From Bin5 sp965221345 (lineage in GTDB: Bacteria; Chloroflexota; Anaerolineae; Caldilineales; Caldilineaceae): DNA of 64,000 bases. Shown piece after piece: positions 42,812 to 52,283 of the stretch. The translations under genes and the position numbers were made by a program. How positions within the stretch are numbered: position 1 is the first letter of the stretch; each line of letters starts with the position of its first letter. Below the pieces are notes generated by a model. The model searched no databases and had not been told where the DNA came from. It saw only the letters and a list, made by a program, of their open reading frames with translations. The stretch spans positions 248,001-312,000 of the forward strand of contig CBDCSD010000002.1 in NCBI GenBank assembly GCA_965221345.1, given 5' to 3'.

Positions 42812-43765
42812 TTGACAGCATCAGAGAAGTTCGGCGCGGCTGCAGCAGAGATGAGGCGTAGGCGCACACCAAATGATGTGCCTGGCGCGAACGCCGAACA
42901 AGGGTCAGTTCCGGTGGCCTTTCCAGCTACGTCCAGCAGCGCGTTGCTGGATGCCCGTCTGTGGCTGGAGCTTTCCCCGTGGCGCATCTCTGCGGCTTGG
43001 TCGCTGGCGGCGGCGGTTTTGGCCGCTGGAATCGGCGATGTAAGCCGTACAGTCTCCCCACAGATGCTTGTGCTTCTCTTCCTGCTGGTCGATCCCTTAT
43101 GGGGGAACATGTGGGGCGGGCTGGCAACCCCTGAGGCTCTGCCCCGTATACAATATAGTATGCTGCACAGGCGTCCGTGGCTGCCGTATCTGACCATGGG
43201 GTCGCCAGCTGCGCGCCTTTTCGGAATGCACGGTCCTGGCGTTCTCTCGATCTTGGCGCGGGCATGGTTGCCGGGCGTTCTCGCAACCTTTGTGGCCGCT
43301 TTTGCCATCGGCATGCCGGCTGTGTGGGCCACGCTCGTGGTGCTGGGCATTGCCGTGATCGGCTGGCTTCAGCGTCATGTGGCCTTGATTTCCGCTTCCG
43401 TGCTGCACAGCCTTGTCGTCGTCGCGGCGCCTTGGGCTTTAGGCATGATGCTCTTCGGTCCCGATCTTTGGAGCGGATACCACTGGGCGCTGATCTTCTT
43501 GTGGACGGTGCATGTGTGGGGCGCCAACCGCAGTCTGGATAATCCTGGCGCGCGTAGTGGACTGGCAGGCATGGCATTGGCTCAGGCCGGAATTGCCCTG
43601 CTGCTGATCCTGGGCCAAGCTCCGCTGCCTCTGGCAGTGCTGGGCATCCTGTGGCTGGCTACGTGGATGGCCACGTATCGCGGCCAGTCTCTTGTCAACG
43701 TTCAGGCCTCGTGGACGGCGGCCCTGTTGGTCAGCGCCGCGGCGATGGCACAGACTACTTTTTGA
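42812..43765 (+). CDS. Uncharacterised integral membrane protein
   Basis: This 317-residue protein has a polar N-terminus of about 50 residues and then about eight hydrophobic helices. A loop between helices 2 and 3 carries RIQYSMLHRRPWLPYL. No family is recognised. An AAGGAG box lies 12 nt upstream of the TTG, a long spacing, so the true start may be elsewhere. It precedes argF by about 140 nt with no visible terminator, so the two may share a transcript, but a role in arginine synthesis is not suggested by the sequence. Confidence 0.7.
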   Translation: MTASEKFGAAAAEMRRRRTPNDVPGANAEQGSVPVAFPATSSSALLDARLWLELSPWRISAAWSLAAAVLAAGIGDVSRTVSPQMLVLLFLLVDPLWGNMWGGLATPEALPRIQYSMLHRRPWLPYLTMGSPAARLFGMHGPGVLSILARAWLPGVLATFVAAFAIGMPAVWATLVVLGIAVIGWLQRHVALISASVLHSLVVVAAPWALGMMLFGPDLWSGYHWALIFLWTVHVWGANRSLDNPGARSGLAGMALAQAGIALLLILGQAPLPLAVLGILWLATWMATYRGQSLVNVQASWTAALLVSAAAMAQTTF

Positions 43766-43908
43766 CCGCGACAGGCATTGGCACGAGTACACGCAGGCAA
43801 AGATGGCCAGAATCGGAACTTCTCGAGTGAATTGGTCGTCTTAATTGTCGGATACAGCTACCTTTGCGGAGGCGGCTGGCGTCCAAACTTATTTTTGAGG
43901 AGAAGATT

Positions 43909-44844
43909 GTGAGCGTTACGCCCCTCAACCATTTTACCGGCATAGATACTCTGACCAGTGAACAGTTTTGGGGTCTTTTGAAGCTGGCCAGGCAGTTGAA
44001 AGAGGAGTGGACACAGTGCGGCCGCAATGAACCGATCCTGGCGGGGAAATCCCTGGCGATGTTGTTTGAGAAGCCATCGTTGCGCACCCGTATCAGCTTT
44101 GAAATGGGCATGCAGCATCTGGGAGGCTATGCGTTCTACCTCAGCCCGGCAGAAATCGGCCTGGGCACCCGTGAGAGCCCGGCGGATGTGATTCGAGTGT
44201 TGAGCGGCTACGTGGATGGCGTAATGGCACGCGTCTTTCTACACCGCCACATCGAAGAGATGGTGAAATGGGGCAGCATCCCAATAATCAACGGTTTGAG
44301 TGATTTCAGCCATCCCTGCCAAGCTTTGGCCGATCTGTTCACCATCTGGGAGCAACTCGGCTCGGTGGAGGACAAGACACTCGTGTACGTGGGCGACGGC
44401 GCCAATAATGTTGCGACCAGTCTGCTGATGGCCGCGGGCAAGGTCGGGCTGAACGTGCGCGTGGTCGCGCCGCGTGGTTACGTTCCCTCTGCGGATGTGT
44501 TGACGGCGGCGGAAGTGGAGGTCGAAGTCACAGACGACCTGGATGGGGTGCGGGGAGCGGATGTCCTGTATACGGATGTCTGGATCAGTATGGGGGATGA
44601 AGATGAGCGGGAAGAAAGGATGGCCGTCTTGCCGGCCTACCAGGTAAACGCAGAGTTGGTACAACGGGCGCAAAAAGAAGACGTGCTCGTCATGCACTGT
44701 CTGCCAGCCCATCGCGGCGAAGAGATAACCGATGCAGTGGCAGACGGTGACCGTAGTGTCCTCTTTCCGCAAGCCCACAACCGGTTGCACGCACAAAAGG
44801 CAGTTCTTGCCCATCTGCTGGGGGGCGTGGAGTTGCCTTCATGA
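43909..44844 (+). CDS. argF: Ornithine carbamoyltransferase
   Basis: This 311-residue protein has the carbamoyl-phosphate motif EKPSLRTRISFE, the HPCQALADL motif, and the ornithine-side motif MHCLPAHRGEEI. It makes citrulline from ornithine and carbamoyl phosphate in arginine synthesis. The GTG at 43909 has GAGGAGA 5-7 nt upstream and matches the family length; the frame opens 15 codons earlier with an unlikely basic start. No other arg gene is in the window. Confidence 0.95.
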   Translation: MSVTPLNHFTGIDTLTSEQFWGLLKLARQLKEEWTQCGRNEPILAGKSLAMLFEKPSLRTRISFEMGMQHLGGYAFYLSPAEIGLGTRESPADVIRVLSGYVDGVMARVFLHRHIEEMVKWGSIPIINGLSDFSHPCQALADLFTIWEQLGSVEDKTLVYVGDGANNVATSLLMAAGKVGLNVRVVAPRGYVPSADVLTAAEVEVEVTDDLDGVRGADVLYTDVWISMGDEDEREERMAVLPAYQVNAELVQRAQKEDVLVMHCLPAHRGEEITDAVADGDRSVLFPQAHNRLHAQKAVLAHLLGGVELPS

Positions 44845-45050
44845 GCGGGAGCCACAGACTTTCGAAATTCGAGAGAGCAGGGAAGAAAGCATGGGGGGTT
44901 TCAATACCCATAGAGCGTCTCTGAGTTCGCAAAAGCTGCTTGCGTTGAAAGGGATTCACGTTTGGTGGCAAGTCCTACTGGAGCGGTAGGAGAGCCATAG
45001 GGCAGGGGAGACGGGCCTTATGAGTATAAGACGGGTGTAAAGAGGGTGAC

Positions 45051-45869
45051 ATGACTGACTTTGTGGCAATTCTCAGTCGCCTTACCGACTGGCAGAATAT
45101 CGTTGATCTTTTCCTGTTAATGCTGATCTTCTACGCGTTGTTACACTTGCTGCGTGGAACCCAGGCCACGCAGCTTGTACTCGGAATCCTGATCATCGGC
45201 ATACTGGTTTTTGTCCTTGTCCGAACAGTAGAGTTGACGGCCTTCAGCTGGCTGTTACGAAGTAGTTCCCTTGTGATATTTGTGTCGATCCCGGTAATCT
45301 TCCAGCCGGAGATCCGCCGCGTTCTTGAACAGGTGGGGCGGAGGACGCCGTTCTTCTTGCGCCGAACCCATGGCGGGACCGAACCACTGATCAATGAGAT
45401 CGTCCGCTCCTGCGAGCAACTGTCGGCGCGGCGCCACGGGACCTTGCTGGTGCTGGAAGGGAGCGGCGGGCTGATGGAGTATATCGACCGCGGAGTCGGG
45501 ATCGACGGGGAGCTCTCTGATGAGCTGCTGCTGACGATCTTCTTTCCGGGCACGCCCCTCCACGACGGGGCGGTGATCGTCCAAAACGGCAAAGTTACAG
45601 CAGCGTCCTGCATTCTGCCTTTGACAAACCGCAACCTTACTGACAGGCAGTTGGGCACACGCCACCGGGCCGCAATCGGGATCACCGAACTGACGGACGC
45701 CATGAGCGTGGTTGTTTCTGAAGAGACGGGCGCGATCTCGATTGCAAGAGGCGGCCGCATGGTCCGGCGATTGGATGCGAACGAGCTGCGACGCAAGCTG
45801 ACAGAGTTTTATGATCCACGGCCGATAATGGGCAATGCAGAAACAGGGGAATTTCTTGCTGAAGTTTAA
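45051..45869 (+). CDS. cdaA: Diadenylate cyclase CdaA
   Basis: This 272-residue protein has three N-terminal membrane helices (about 10-85) and a DisA_N diadenylate cyclase domain with the DGA motif in LHDGAVIV and the RHRAA motif (GTRHRAAIG). It makes cyclic di-AMP, which controls potassium and osmotic balance and cell-wall homeostasis. The next gene, encoding its usual partner CdaR, overlaps its end. The start has GAGGGTGAC upstream. Confidence 0.95.
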   Translation: MTDFVAILSRLTDWQNIVDLFLLMLIFYALLHLLRGTQATQLVLGILIIGILVFVLVRTVELTAFSWLLRSSSLVIFVSIPVIFQPEIRRVLEQVGRRTPFFLRRTHGGTEPLINEIVRSCEQLSARRHGTLLVLEGSGGLMEYIDRGVGIDGELSDELLLTIFFPGTPLHDGAVIVQNGKVTAASCILPLTNRNLTDRQLGTRHRAAIGITELTDAMSVVVSEETGAISIARGGRMVRRLDANELRRKLTEFYDPRPIMGNAETGEFLAEV

Positions 45870-47289
45870 TGATATCCGACGATACAGTCGTTCCATGAAG
45901 CCGACAACGACCCTGCTTTTGTCGTTGCTGTTGGCTTTTGTCGTCTGGTTTATCGCCATCGAACAGGAAAACCCGATGACTCGGCAAGAGTATGAGGAGC
46001 CGATTCTAATCGAGGTACGAAATATGGGAGATGGGTTGCAAAGCCTGCAAGACCTGACCAATCGCACTGCGATGCTGACCCTGCGCGCACCCCAACGCTC
46101 GCTGGATTCACAGCAGGCGGACGATTTCAGTGCTGTCATCGACTTGGCCGGTCTGCCAGCGGGAAGCCATGAGGTGGAGGTGGAGGTCACGTCTCTGAAC
46201 CCCGACGTTGAAATCATCGCGCACGAACCGCGGCAACTGCTGGTACAGTTGGAGCCGGTGATATCCAGAATTGTTCCGGTTGAGGTTGAGGTGATGGACA
46301 GCCCGGCGTTTGGATACGACTGGCAGGAGCCGCTGGCGGAGCCGGCGGAGGTAGAGATTTCCGGACCGCGAACACAGGTGATGCAAGTGCGGTCGGTAGT
46401 TGCAGCGGTCTTTTTGCGCAATGCCAAGAGCCAGGTGGAACAGGTTCGGCCACTCAGCGCCCGCAACGCCCAAAACCTTGAGGTGGAAATGGTAGACGTT
46501 GATCCAAGTACGGCGCGGATCGTTGTGCCTGTAGTGCAGCCACCAGGACGCAAAGAGGTGGTCGTGCGCGCCGATGTAAAGGGTTTGCCTTCGCCGAATT
46601 ACCGTCTTACGGGGGTAAACGTTGAACCGCAGACGGTTGTTCTGATTGGCAGCCCCAGCGCGCTGAAGGAAGTTCCCGGATATGTGGAGACAACCACGCT
46701 TCTGATTGAGGGCGCCATTGACGACGTGCGCGAACGTCTGCCCCTCATCCTGCCGGAGAACGTTTCCACTCTTGAGGACAGTGTCTTTGTGACGGTCAGC
46801 GTTGCCCCGCTGGAAAGCAGCTTGACGGTCACACGGCAGCCGGTCGTCCAGGGAGCGGGCGATGACATGCGTATAACGGTCTCGCTCGAAGAGGTCGAGG
46901 TGATCGTGAGCGGCCCTCTGCCGCGGTTGGAACTACTCGGACCGGAGGAGGTGCGCGTGCTTCTCGATCTGACGGGATTGTTGCCGGGCAGCCATTTGGT
47001 CCAACCTACAGTTGTGGTGCCTGAAGGAATCGTTGAACAGGGGATAATCCCGGAAGCGATCGAAGTGTTGATTGAATCCTTGATCACCCCGACAGCCACG
47101 TCAACGCCTGTGCCAGTCGAGACCCCAACTACTCCGGTCCCTGAGACGGCGGAACCGTCAGCCACGCGTAATGCGGAGACAACCGCGACGGCGCCTCCGC
47201 CGACAACAGAGACAGTGGAACCTTCGCCCGTGCCGGCGCCAGAAAAAACTGAACCGGTGCCCACGGAAACGCCCACGTCGTCCAATTGA
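45835..47289 (+). CDS. cdaR: YbbR-domain protein CdaR
   Basis: This 484-residue protein has one N-terminal membrane helix (TTLLLSLLLAFVVWFIAI) and then four YbbR-like beta repeats outside the membrane (about residues 60-400). A Thr/Pro-rich tail of about 75 residues follows, which is long for the family. CdaR regulates CdaA. The ATG at 45835 lies inside cdaA; ATG 45895 is a plausible alternative just before the membrane helix. The cdaA-cdaR pairing is conserved widely. Confidence 0.88.
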   Translation: MQKQGNFLLKFNDIRRYSRSMKPTTTLLLSLLLAFVVWFIAIEQENPMTRQEYEEPILIEVRNMGDGLQSLQDLTNRTAMLTLRAPQRSLDSQQADDFSAVIDLAGLPAGSHEVEVEVTSLNPDVEIIAHEPRQLLVQLEPVISRIVPVEVEVMDSPAFGYDWQEPLAEPAEVEISGPRTQVMQVRSVVAAVFLRNAKSQVEQVRPLSARNAQNLEVEMVDVDPSTARIVVPVVQPPGRKEVVVRADVKGLPSPNYRLTGVNVEPQTVVLIGSPSALKEVPGYVETTTLLIEGAIDDVRERLPLILPENVSTLEDSVFVTVSVAPLESSLTVTRQPVVQGAGDDMRITVSLEEVEVIVSGPLPRLELLGPEEVRVLLDLTGLLPGSHLVQPTVVVPEGIVEQGIIPEAIEVLIESLITPTATSTPVPVETPTTPVPETAEPSATRNAETTATAPPPTTETVEPSPVPAPEKTEPVPTETPTSSN

Positions 47290-47295
47290 ATTGAA

Positions 47296-48669
47296 ATGAC
47301 GCAACGAAAAGCAGTGATCGCGCTTGTGGGTCGCCCCAATGTGGGCAAATCGACCCTGTTCAACCGGCTCATCGGCGCCAGAACAGCGATAGTCGAGGAT
47401 CTGCCTGGCACTACCCGCGACCGAATCTACGGGGAGGCGGAATGGAGGGGAGTCTCCTTCGTCGTGATCGACACAGGCGGCCTGGAAGCGCAAAAGACTG
47501 CCGAAAATCGGGCTGCGCGGCCGGGCTTGGCGCCCCTGGGGCGAGACTCCGCCCGCTACGTGACCGAGATCACGAACCAGGCCCGTATCGCGGTGGACGA
47601 GGCCGATGTGATCGTATTAGTGGTGGACGGAAAGGATGGCCTGACAGCAGCCGACGAGGATCTGGCCGAATTTTTACAACAGACGACCAAACCGATCCTG
47701 CTTGCCGTAAACAAGGCCGAAAGCGAGCAACGGCGACAGAACGCGGCGGAATTCTGGGCGCTGGGTGCTGGTGAACCAATGGCGATCAGCGCCTTCCATG
47801 GAATCGGCGTTGGTGACTTGCTCGACCTGATCGTGGCCGAACTATCCGACAGCCCGGTCAGGGATGAGAAGGATGAGGATGAAGTTGCCATCGCCATCGT
47901 GGGTAGACCGAATGTGGGAAAGAGCAGCCTGCTGAATACACTGCTTGGACGAGACAGGGCAATCGTCAGCGAAATCGCCGGCACCACGCGCGACCCTATT
48001 GACACAGAGATGGCCTACCACGGCCAGAAGATCACTTTGATTGACACGGCGGGAATCCGACGGCGGGGGCGGGTGGAACCGGGTATCGAGAAATACAGCG
48101 TACTTCGCAGCATGCGCAGTATCGATCGGGCCGACGTGGGCTTGCTACTCATAGACGGCGTCGAGGGCGTCACTGCGCAAGATGCCCATATTGCCGGCCA
48201 TGTGTTGGAGGCGTACAAAAGCGTCATCGTTTTGGTGAACAAATGGGATATCGTCGAAAAGAACACGCAGACGATGGTAGAGTATACGCGAGAAGTCCGC
48301 GCAGATCTGAAGTTTCTTGACTATGTGCCTGTGCTCTTTATCAGCGCCCTGACGAAGCAGCGGGTGCAAAAGGTGCTGCCGACGGCGCTGGCGGTGGCGG
48401 CCGAACGCCGGCATCGCATCCCCACGTCGGAGTTGAATGGCGTCATTCAGGATGCCTATCATCGTTCACCTCCAGCCACCAAACAGCTGCGGCCTCTGCG
48501 AATCTATTACGCAACGCAGGCCAGCGTAGAGCCGCCTACCTTCATACTATTTGTCAACGACCCGGAACTGGCCCATTTCAGTTACCTGCGTTACCTGGAA
48601 AATCAGTTGCGGCGGCATTACCCGTTTGTAGGCACGCCCATCCGAATTCGTCTGCGTCCCCGCTCCTGA
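47296..48669 (+). CDS. der: Ribosome-assembly GTPase Der (EngA)
   Basis: This 457-residue protein has two tandem GTPase domains, with G1 motifs GRPNVGKSTLFNRL (about 12-25) and GRPNVGKSSLLNTL (about 205-218). G3 motifs follow (DTGG and DTAG) and G4 motifs read NKAE and NKWD. A C-terminal KH-like domain ends it. It acts in 50S ribosome assembly. The first-domain loop carries an insert (ENRAARPGLAPLGRDS). It starts 6 nt after cdaR and is likely cotranscribed. Confidence 0.95.
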   Translation: MTQRKAVIALVGRPNVGKSTLFNRLIGARTAIVEDLPGTTRDRIYGEAEWRGVSFVVIDTGGLEAQKTAENRAARPGLAPLGRDSARYVTEITNQARIAVDEADVIVLVVDGKDGLTAADEDLAEFLQQTTKPILLAVNKAESEQRRQNAAEFWALGAGEPMAISAFHGIGVGDLLDLIVAELSDSPVRDEKDEDEVAIAIVGRPNVGKSSLLNTLLGRDRAIVSEIAGTTRDPIDTEMAYHGQKITLIDTAGIRRRGRVEPGIEKYSVLRSMRSIDRADVGLLLIDGVEGVTAQDAHIAGHVLEAYKSVIVLVNKWDIVEKNTQTMVEYTREVRADLKFLDYVPVLFISALTKQRVQKVLPTALAVAAERRHRIPTSELNGVIQDAYHRSPPATKQLRPLRIYYATQASVEPPTFILFVNDPELAHFSYLRYLENQLRRHYPFVGTPIRIRLRPRS

Positions 48670-48806
48670 CCGTTGTCCTGCGATAACCCAGTGACCTGTG
48701 CAGGTTGTGCCAATTGGCAATGAACGGGGAACCTTTTCGCAGCCCGGCTTGTCGCGTAGGCCGCACTCCGGGGAGCGCCGGCGTCTCGACTGCCTGTAAA
48801 AAATAC

Positions 48807-48844
48807 GGTAACAACCCGTTTCACACGGTGAAAGGGCTGTTGCC
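48807..48844. terminator. Long hairpin between der and the M28 peptidase gene
   Basis: GGTAACAACCC-G-TTTCAC pairs with GTGAAA-GGGCTGTTGCC around a 3-nt loop: about 17 bp with one bulge, one mismatch and one G-U pair. It lies 138 nt after der and 27 nt before the next ATG. It may end the cdaA-cdaR-der transcript or sit in the leader of the next gene. Confidence 0.5.
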
Positions 48845-48870
48845 ACAACAATTTACTCCATACCATTCCA

Positions 48871-49833
48871 ATGTTTCCAGCATACTGGCAGCGCCTCATG
48901 AACACGACAAAGACCTTTCGCACTGAAATCACGCTGCTCGTGGCTCTGGCAGCATCTGCGGGATTCTTCGGTTATCTGGGCTATGGACTACTCGAATTGC
49001 CGGCACCACCCGTGTCTTTTTCGGCTGATCAGGCGATGATCTACGTGGAGAAACAGATGTCTTACGGGCCCCGGATAACCGGCACTCTCGCCCACCGCGA
49101 GATGGGCGACTGGGTAGTTCGGGAGTTGAATGCAAACGGATGGGAAGTGCTGATCCAGCCGTTCCAGCCGCTGGAGGAGGTGGAAGGGCGCAATATCATT
49201 GCTTACAAGGGATCGGGACCGGTGATCATTCTGGGCGCGCATTACGACACGCGAATGATTGCAGACAACGACACGGACCCCGAGAACCACGAAAAACCGG
49301 TACCCGGCGCCAATGACGGCGCGTCCGGCGTAGCCGTGCTGCTGGAAATGGCCCGCACACTGGATGTGGAAAGCACCAACCACACCATCTGCCTGGCATT
49401 TTTCGATGCTGAGGATAACGGGCGCATCCCTGGCTGGGACTGGATTCTGGGCAGCCGCCATTTCGTCGAAAATCTTGACGAACTGGGCCAGTGCCAGTCG
49501 CCGCGATACACGGTCATCGTAGACATGATCGGGGACGCCGATCAACAGCTCTTGTGGGAACCCAATTCCGACCGAGGTCTGACTGAGGCCATCTGGTCAA
49601 TTGCCGCAAAGCTAGGGTACGGTGAATGGTTTCGCCTTGCGCCGGGTACACATCTGATCGATGATCACACACCCTTTATCGAGGCCGGATTCACCGCCAT
49701 CGACATAATCGACTTTACTTATCCTTACTGGCATACGATTGAGGACACGATTGATAAACTGGGCGTGGAGAGCTTCCAGCGGGTGGGCGCCACGCTGGAG
49801 ACGTGGCTGGAAAGTGGCGCGCCGGGACCGTAA
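48871..49833 (+). CDS. M28-family zinc peptidase, glutaminyl cyclase-like
   Basis: This 320-residue protein has an N-terminal membrane anchor (ITLLVALAASAGFFGYLGYG) and an M28 peptidase domain. Zinc ligands and catalytic residues are visible: GAHYDTR, GANDGASGVAVLLE, FDAEDNG, DMIGD and PYWHT. The overall pattern resembles glutaminyl-peptide cyclotransferase and bacterial aminopeptidases of this fold, acting outside the membrane. ATG 48898 is an alternative start just before the anchor. Confidence 0.88.
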   Translation: MFPAYWQRLMNTTKTFRTEITLLVALAASAGFFGYLGYGLLELPAPPVSFSADQAMIYVEKQMSYGPRITGTLAHREMGDWVVRELNANGWEVLIQPFQPLEEVEGRNIIAYKGSGPVIILGAHYDTRMIADNDTDPENHEKPVPGANDGASGVAVLLEMARTLDVESTNHTICLAFFDAEDNGRIPGWDWILGSRHFVENLDELGQCQSPRYTVIVDMIGDADQQLLWEPNSDRGLTEAIWSIAAKLGYGEWFRLAPGTHLIDDHTPFIEAGFTAIDIIDFTYPYWHTIEDTIDKLGVESFQRVGATLETWLESGAPGP

Positions 49834-49885
49834 AGGGCATGGTGCGGTGTGAGATTGAATCAAGACGCCCCTCTTGGAAGATTTT

Positions 49886-49913
49886 TTGTGTAAGCGCGAG
49901 GATCTTCTATACT
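49886..49913 (+). promoter_or_regulatory. Sigma70-type promoter of lgt
   Basis: TTGTGT (49886-49891), a 16-nt spacer, then TATACT (49908-49913), 50 nt before the lgt ATG. Confidence 0.45.
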
Positions 49914-49963
49914 GTCGAGTGATGTTAACTGCGCGCTTTCACTGACAAGGCAACGATTACACT

Positions 49964-50923
49964 ATGGGCCCAACCATTTTTGAACTCGAAATCTTCGGCA
50001 GATACTTTGCTCCGGGGTGGTATGGCGTATTTATTGTCGGTGGCGCAGTAGTTGCCGCCTGGCTGTCGGGGCGGTTATCCAGCCGCGCCGGCGAAAACCC
50101 TGACCATATCTGGAACCTTCTGGCCTGGACGCTGCTATTGGGTATTATCGGCGCCCGCCTCTATCACGTTTTCAGTACACCGGCCGACGGGCCTGGCTGG
50201 GCCTTTTATCGCGAGAATCCCTTTGAAATTATCAGATTGTGGGGCGGGGGGAAGGGAGGATTTGGATTCACAGGTTTGGGCATTTACGGCGGACTGGTTG
50301 GGGGCATTATCGCCATTGTTATATACACTTGGCGTCACAAGCTGAGTTTCTTGAGCTATTTGGACTACATTGGCCCCAACGTGCTGGTTGCCCAGGCGGT
50401 CGGAAGAATGGGAAATTTTGCCAATCAGGAACTTTATGGGCAAGCCACGGACCTGGCGTGGGCGTTCCACATCAACCCCATACATCCCTGCCAGCGCCCT
50501 GTTGACGCGCCACCGTGCGGCGTCGGCGAAATCCCCCAAGCCACGCTGGACTGGTATGCCAGCCACGGTTTTCACCCGACTTTTTTCTACGAAGCCGGTT
50601 GGAACATCCTCTTGTTTGGGCTGCTTTATCTGATCTATTGGCAGTTCGGGGACAAGCTGCGGCGAGGCGACGGGGCACTCCTCTATTTCATCGCCTACCC
50701 GATGGGCCGCTTCTGGGTCGAATACTTCCGGCCGGACGCGTGGGTCATGGGGGAACTGGCGACTGCCCAGTGGATCGCAATCATCAGCGTTGTCGTCAGC
50801 ATAGCACTCCTTGCGGTGCGCCATTACGGCTGGTCAGCCCAAGACAATCAGGAAGAATCCCTGATCGCACTGAGCAGACACAACACGTCGCCAGGAGTTC
50901 CCCGAGCCGCGCAGGCCGCTTGA
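49964..50923 (+). CDS. lgt: Prolipoprotein diacylglyceryl transferase
   Basis: This 319-residue membrane protein has about seven helices and the Lgt signature GRMGNFANQELYG, an early GARLYHVF and FHPTFFYEAGWN, and a late GRFWVEYFRPD motif. It attaches diacylglycerol to the lipobox cysteine of prolipoproteins, the first step for the lipoproteins encoded in this window. A 35-residue insert with two cysteines (HPCQRPVDAPPCGVG) lies in the periplasmic region. Confidence 0.95.
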   Translation: MGPTIFELEIFGRYFAPGWYGVFIVGGAVVAAWLSGRLSSRAGENPDHIWNLLAWTLLLGIIGARLYHVFSTPADGPGWAFYRENPFEIIRLWGGGKGGFGFTGLGIYGGLVGGIIAIVIYTWRHKLSFLSYLDYIGPNVLVAQAVGRMGNFANQELYGQATDLAWAFHINPIHPCQRPVDAPPCGVGEIPQATLDWYASHGFHPTFFYEAGWNILLFGLLYLIYWQFGDKLRRGDGALLYFIAYPMGRFWVEYFRPDAWVMGELATAQWIAIISVVVSIALLAVRHYGWSAQDNQEESLIALSRHNTSPGVPRAAQAA

Positions 50924-51054
50924 ACTGCGTTCACTTTAGAAGGCAGAGCAAGATAAAATAGCACATCGCGTCAGAACAGGCGGGACCGTTTGCGCTGGTG
51001 CCAGGCGCAGAAGGTTGTTCCCAGAGTTGCGAGTCTGCGCGCAAATTACCTCAA

Positions 51055-51342
51055 TCAGGCAACCATTTCAATAACGTAATCAACAACCTCGGCGTCAAGG
51101 CGCCAGTTTTCGACGCGTACGGCGATCTTTTCCAGTTGCCAGTAGGCCAGCGCACCGTTCTGGCTGACACAGACCACCTCCAGGACGGCCCGGCTCAGTG
51201 TATCCTGCCCATCGGCTTCACAGACCGATACATTGTAGTCGCGGCGCAATCGGGCGATGAGCGGTTTAACGATGCTCCGCTTCTGTTTCAACGAACTGGT
51301 CAGGGGCAAATAGAGTTCGAGGGTCAGATGCCCGATTGCCAT
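51055..51342 (-). CDS. DUF503 family protein (YlxP-like)
   Basis: This 95-residue protein matches DUF503: HLTLELYLPLTSSLKQKRS, then KPLIARLRRDYNVSVCEADGQD, and the C-terminal strand YWQLEKIAVRVENW. Family members are often encoded near rbfA and translation genes; the role is not settled. It starts 6 nt after the end of the LipM-like gene and ends a three-gene operon with it and ygfZ. Confidence 0.9.
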   Translation of the reverse strand: MAIGHLTLELYLPLTSSLKQKRSIVKPLIARLRRDYNVSVCEADGQDTLSRAVLEVVCVSQNGALAYWQLEKIAVRVENWRLDAEVVDYVIEMVA

Positions 51343-51348
51343 ATTACG

Positions 51349-52182
51349 CTACCGTTGACGCGTCCAGGCCGGATCCGCGTAGCGGACGCGGATGAGTTCG
51401 GCACTGCGGCTCAGTTCGCTCGCAGAGAGTGTCCCTTGTTCGAGGTCCTGGTCCAGCGCTGACGTGAACCCTCCCGCCATCGCCGCCGCCACATGGGGGA
51501 ATGCCAGCCGCTCCGAATCCGGCGGCAGATTCAACGCTTCCGCCAAAGTGGCCGCTTGTCGATGCAGTTGTTGCCGCAGACGGTCCTTGGCGGTACACGA
51601 GAGAGCCAGCACGTCTACCAAGCGGGTGACATCTCCCCAGAGCGGCAAGCTGCCGTGCTGAAGCACATAGCCTTTGCGCCTGCTCTGTGCGCTGCCCATC
51701 AGTTTGCGCCCCCCGGCTGTGATCTCATAGGCGCTGGGCGTCTCGAAACAGGCGGCCGACAGTTCGCGTCCGGCACGCGTGCGGCCGCCGGCCTTTTCGG
51801 CCTTAAGGCCCAGTGTTGACAGACCGGACAGCAGGGCGTTGCTGAATCGCAGATAGGCGTCCATCACGCCCCCGGCCATGCGCGGTTCTTCGATTGGCCC
51901 GGAGACAGAATAGGTCAGTTCGTCGACGTGCAGGATTGCCCGCCCACCGGTAGCGCGCCGCACCAGGTCGTAGCCGCGCGCGGCGATCTGCGATTCGTCG
52001 ACATCGGCCAACTTCTGATGGCGCCCAAGGCTGACGGTGGGGGGATTCCAGCGATAGAAGCGAAGCGTGGGTGGAACCGCGGCGGCCGCCGCGGCCTCGG
52101 CAATGGCCTCGTCGACAGCCATGTTGGCCGCGCCGGAGCGGGGAGAATCCTCGATGAGCAGACGCCAGAGTGAGGAAGACAT
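51349..52182 (-). CDS. lipM: Octanoyltransferase LipM-like / lipoate-protein ligase family protein
   Basis: This 277-residue protein belongs to the biotin/lipoate ligase-like fold: ANMAVDEAIAEAA, RRATGGRAILH with the ligase signature, and GGRKLMGSAQSRRKGYVLQHGS. A Cys in AACFETPSAYEI is placed as the catalytic Cys of LipM, which moves octanoyl groups from ACP onto GcvH; ATP-dependent ligases lack it. YgfZ is encoded upstream, consistent with lipoate and one-carbon enzyme support. The ATG has no clear ribosome-binding site. Confidence 0.83.
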   Translation of the reverse strand: MSSSLWRLLIEDSPRSGAANMAVDEAIAEAAAAAAVPPTLRFYRWNPPTVSLGRHQKLADVDESQIAARGYDLVRRATGGRAILHVDELTYSVSGPIEEPRMAGGVMDAYLRFSNALLSGLSTLGLKAEKAGGRTRAGRELSAACFETPSAYEITAGGRKLMGSAQSRRKGYVLQHGSLPLWGDVTRLVDVLALSCTAKDRLRQQLHRQAATLAEALNLPPDSERLAFPHVAAAMAGGFTSALDQDLEQGTLSASELSRSAELIRVRYADPAWTRQR

Positions 52183-52283
52183 TGCGAAACGCCGGTTGCT
52201 AATGGTTGGTGGCGAGCGGTCGGCAACTCATGTTGATCCTGGAATCTCCTGGCATACGGCAACTGATCACCGACCGCCGCAGC

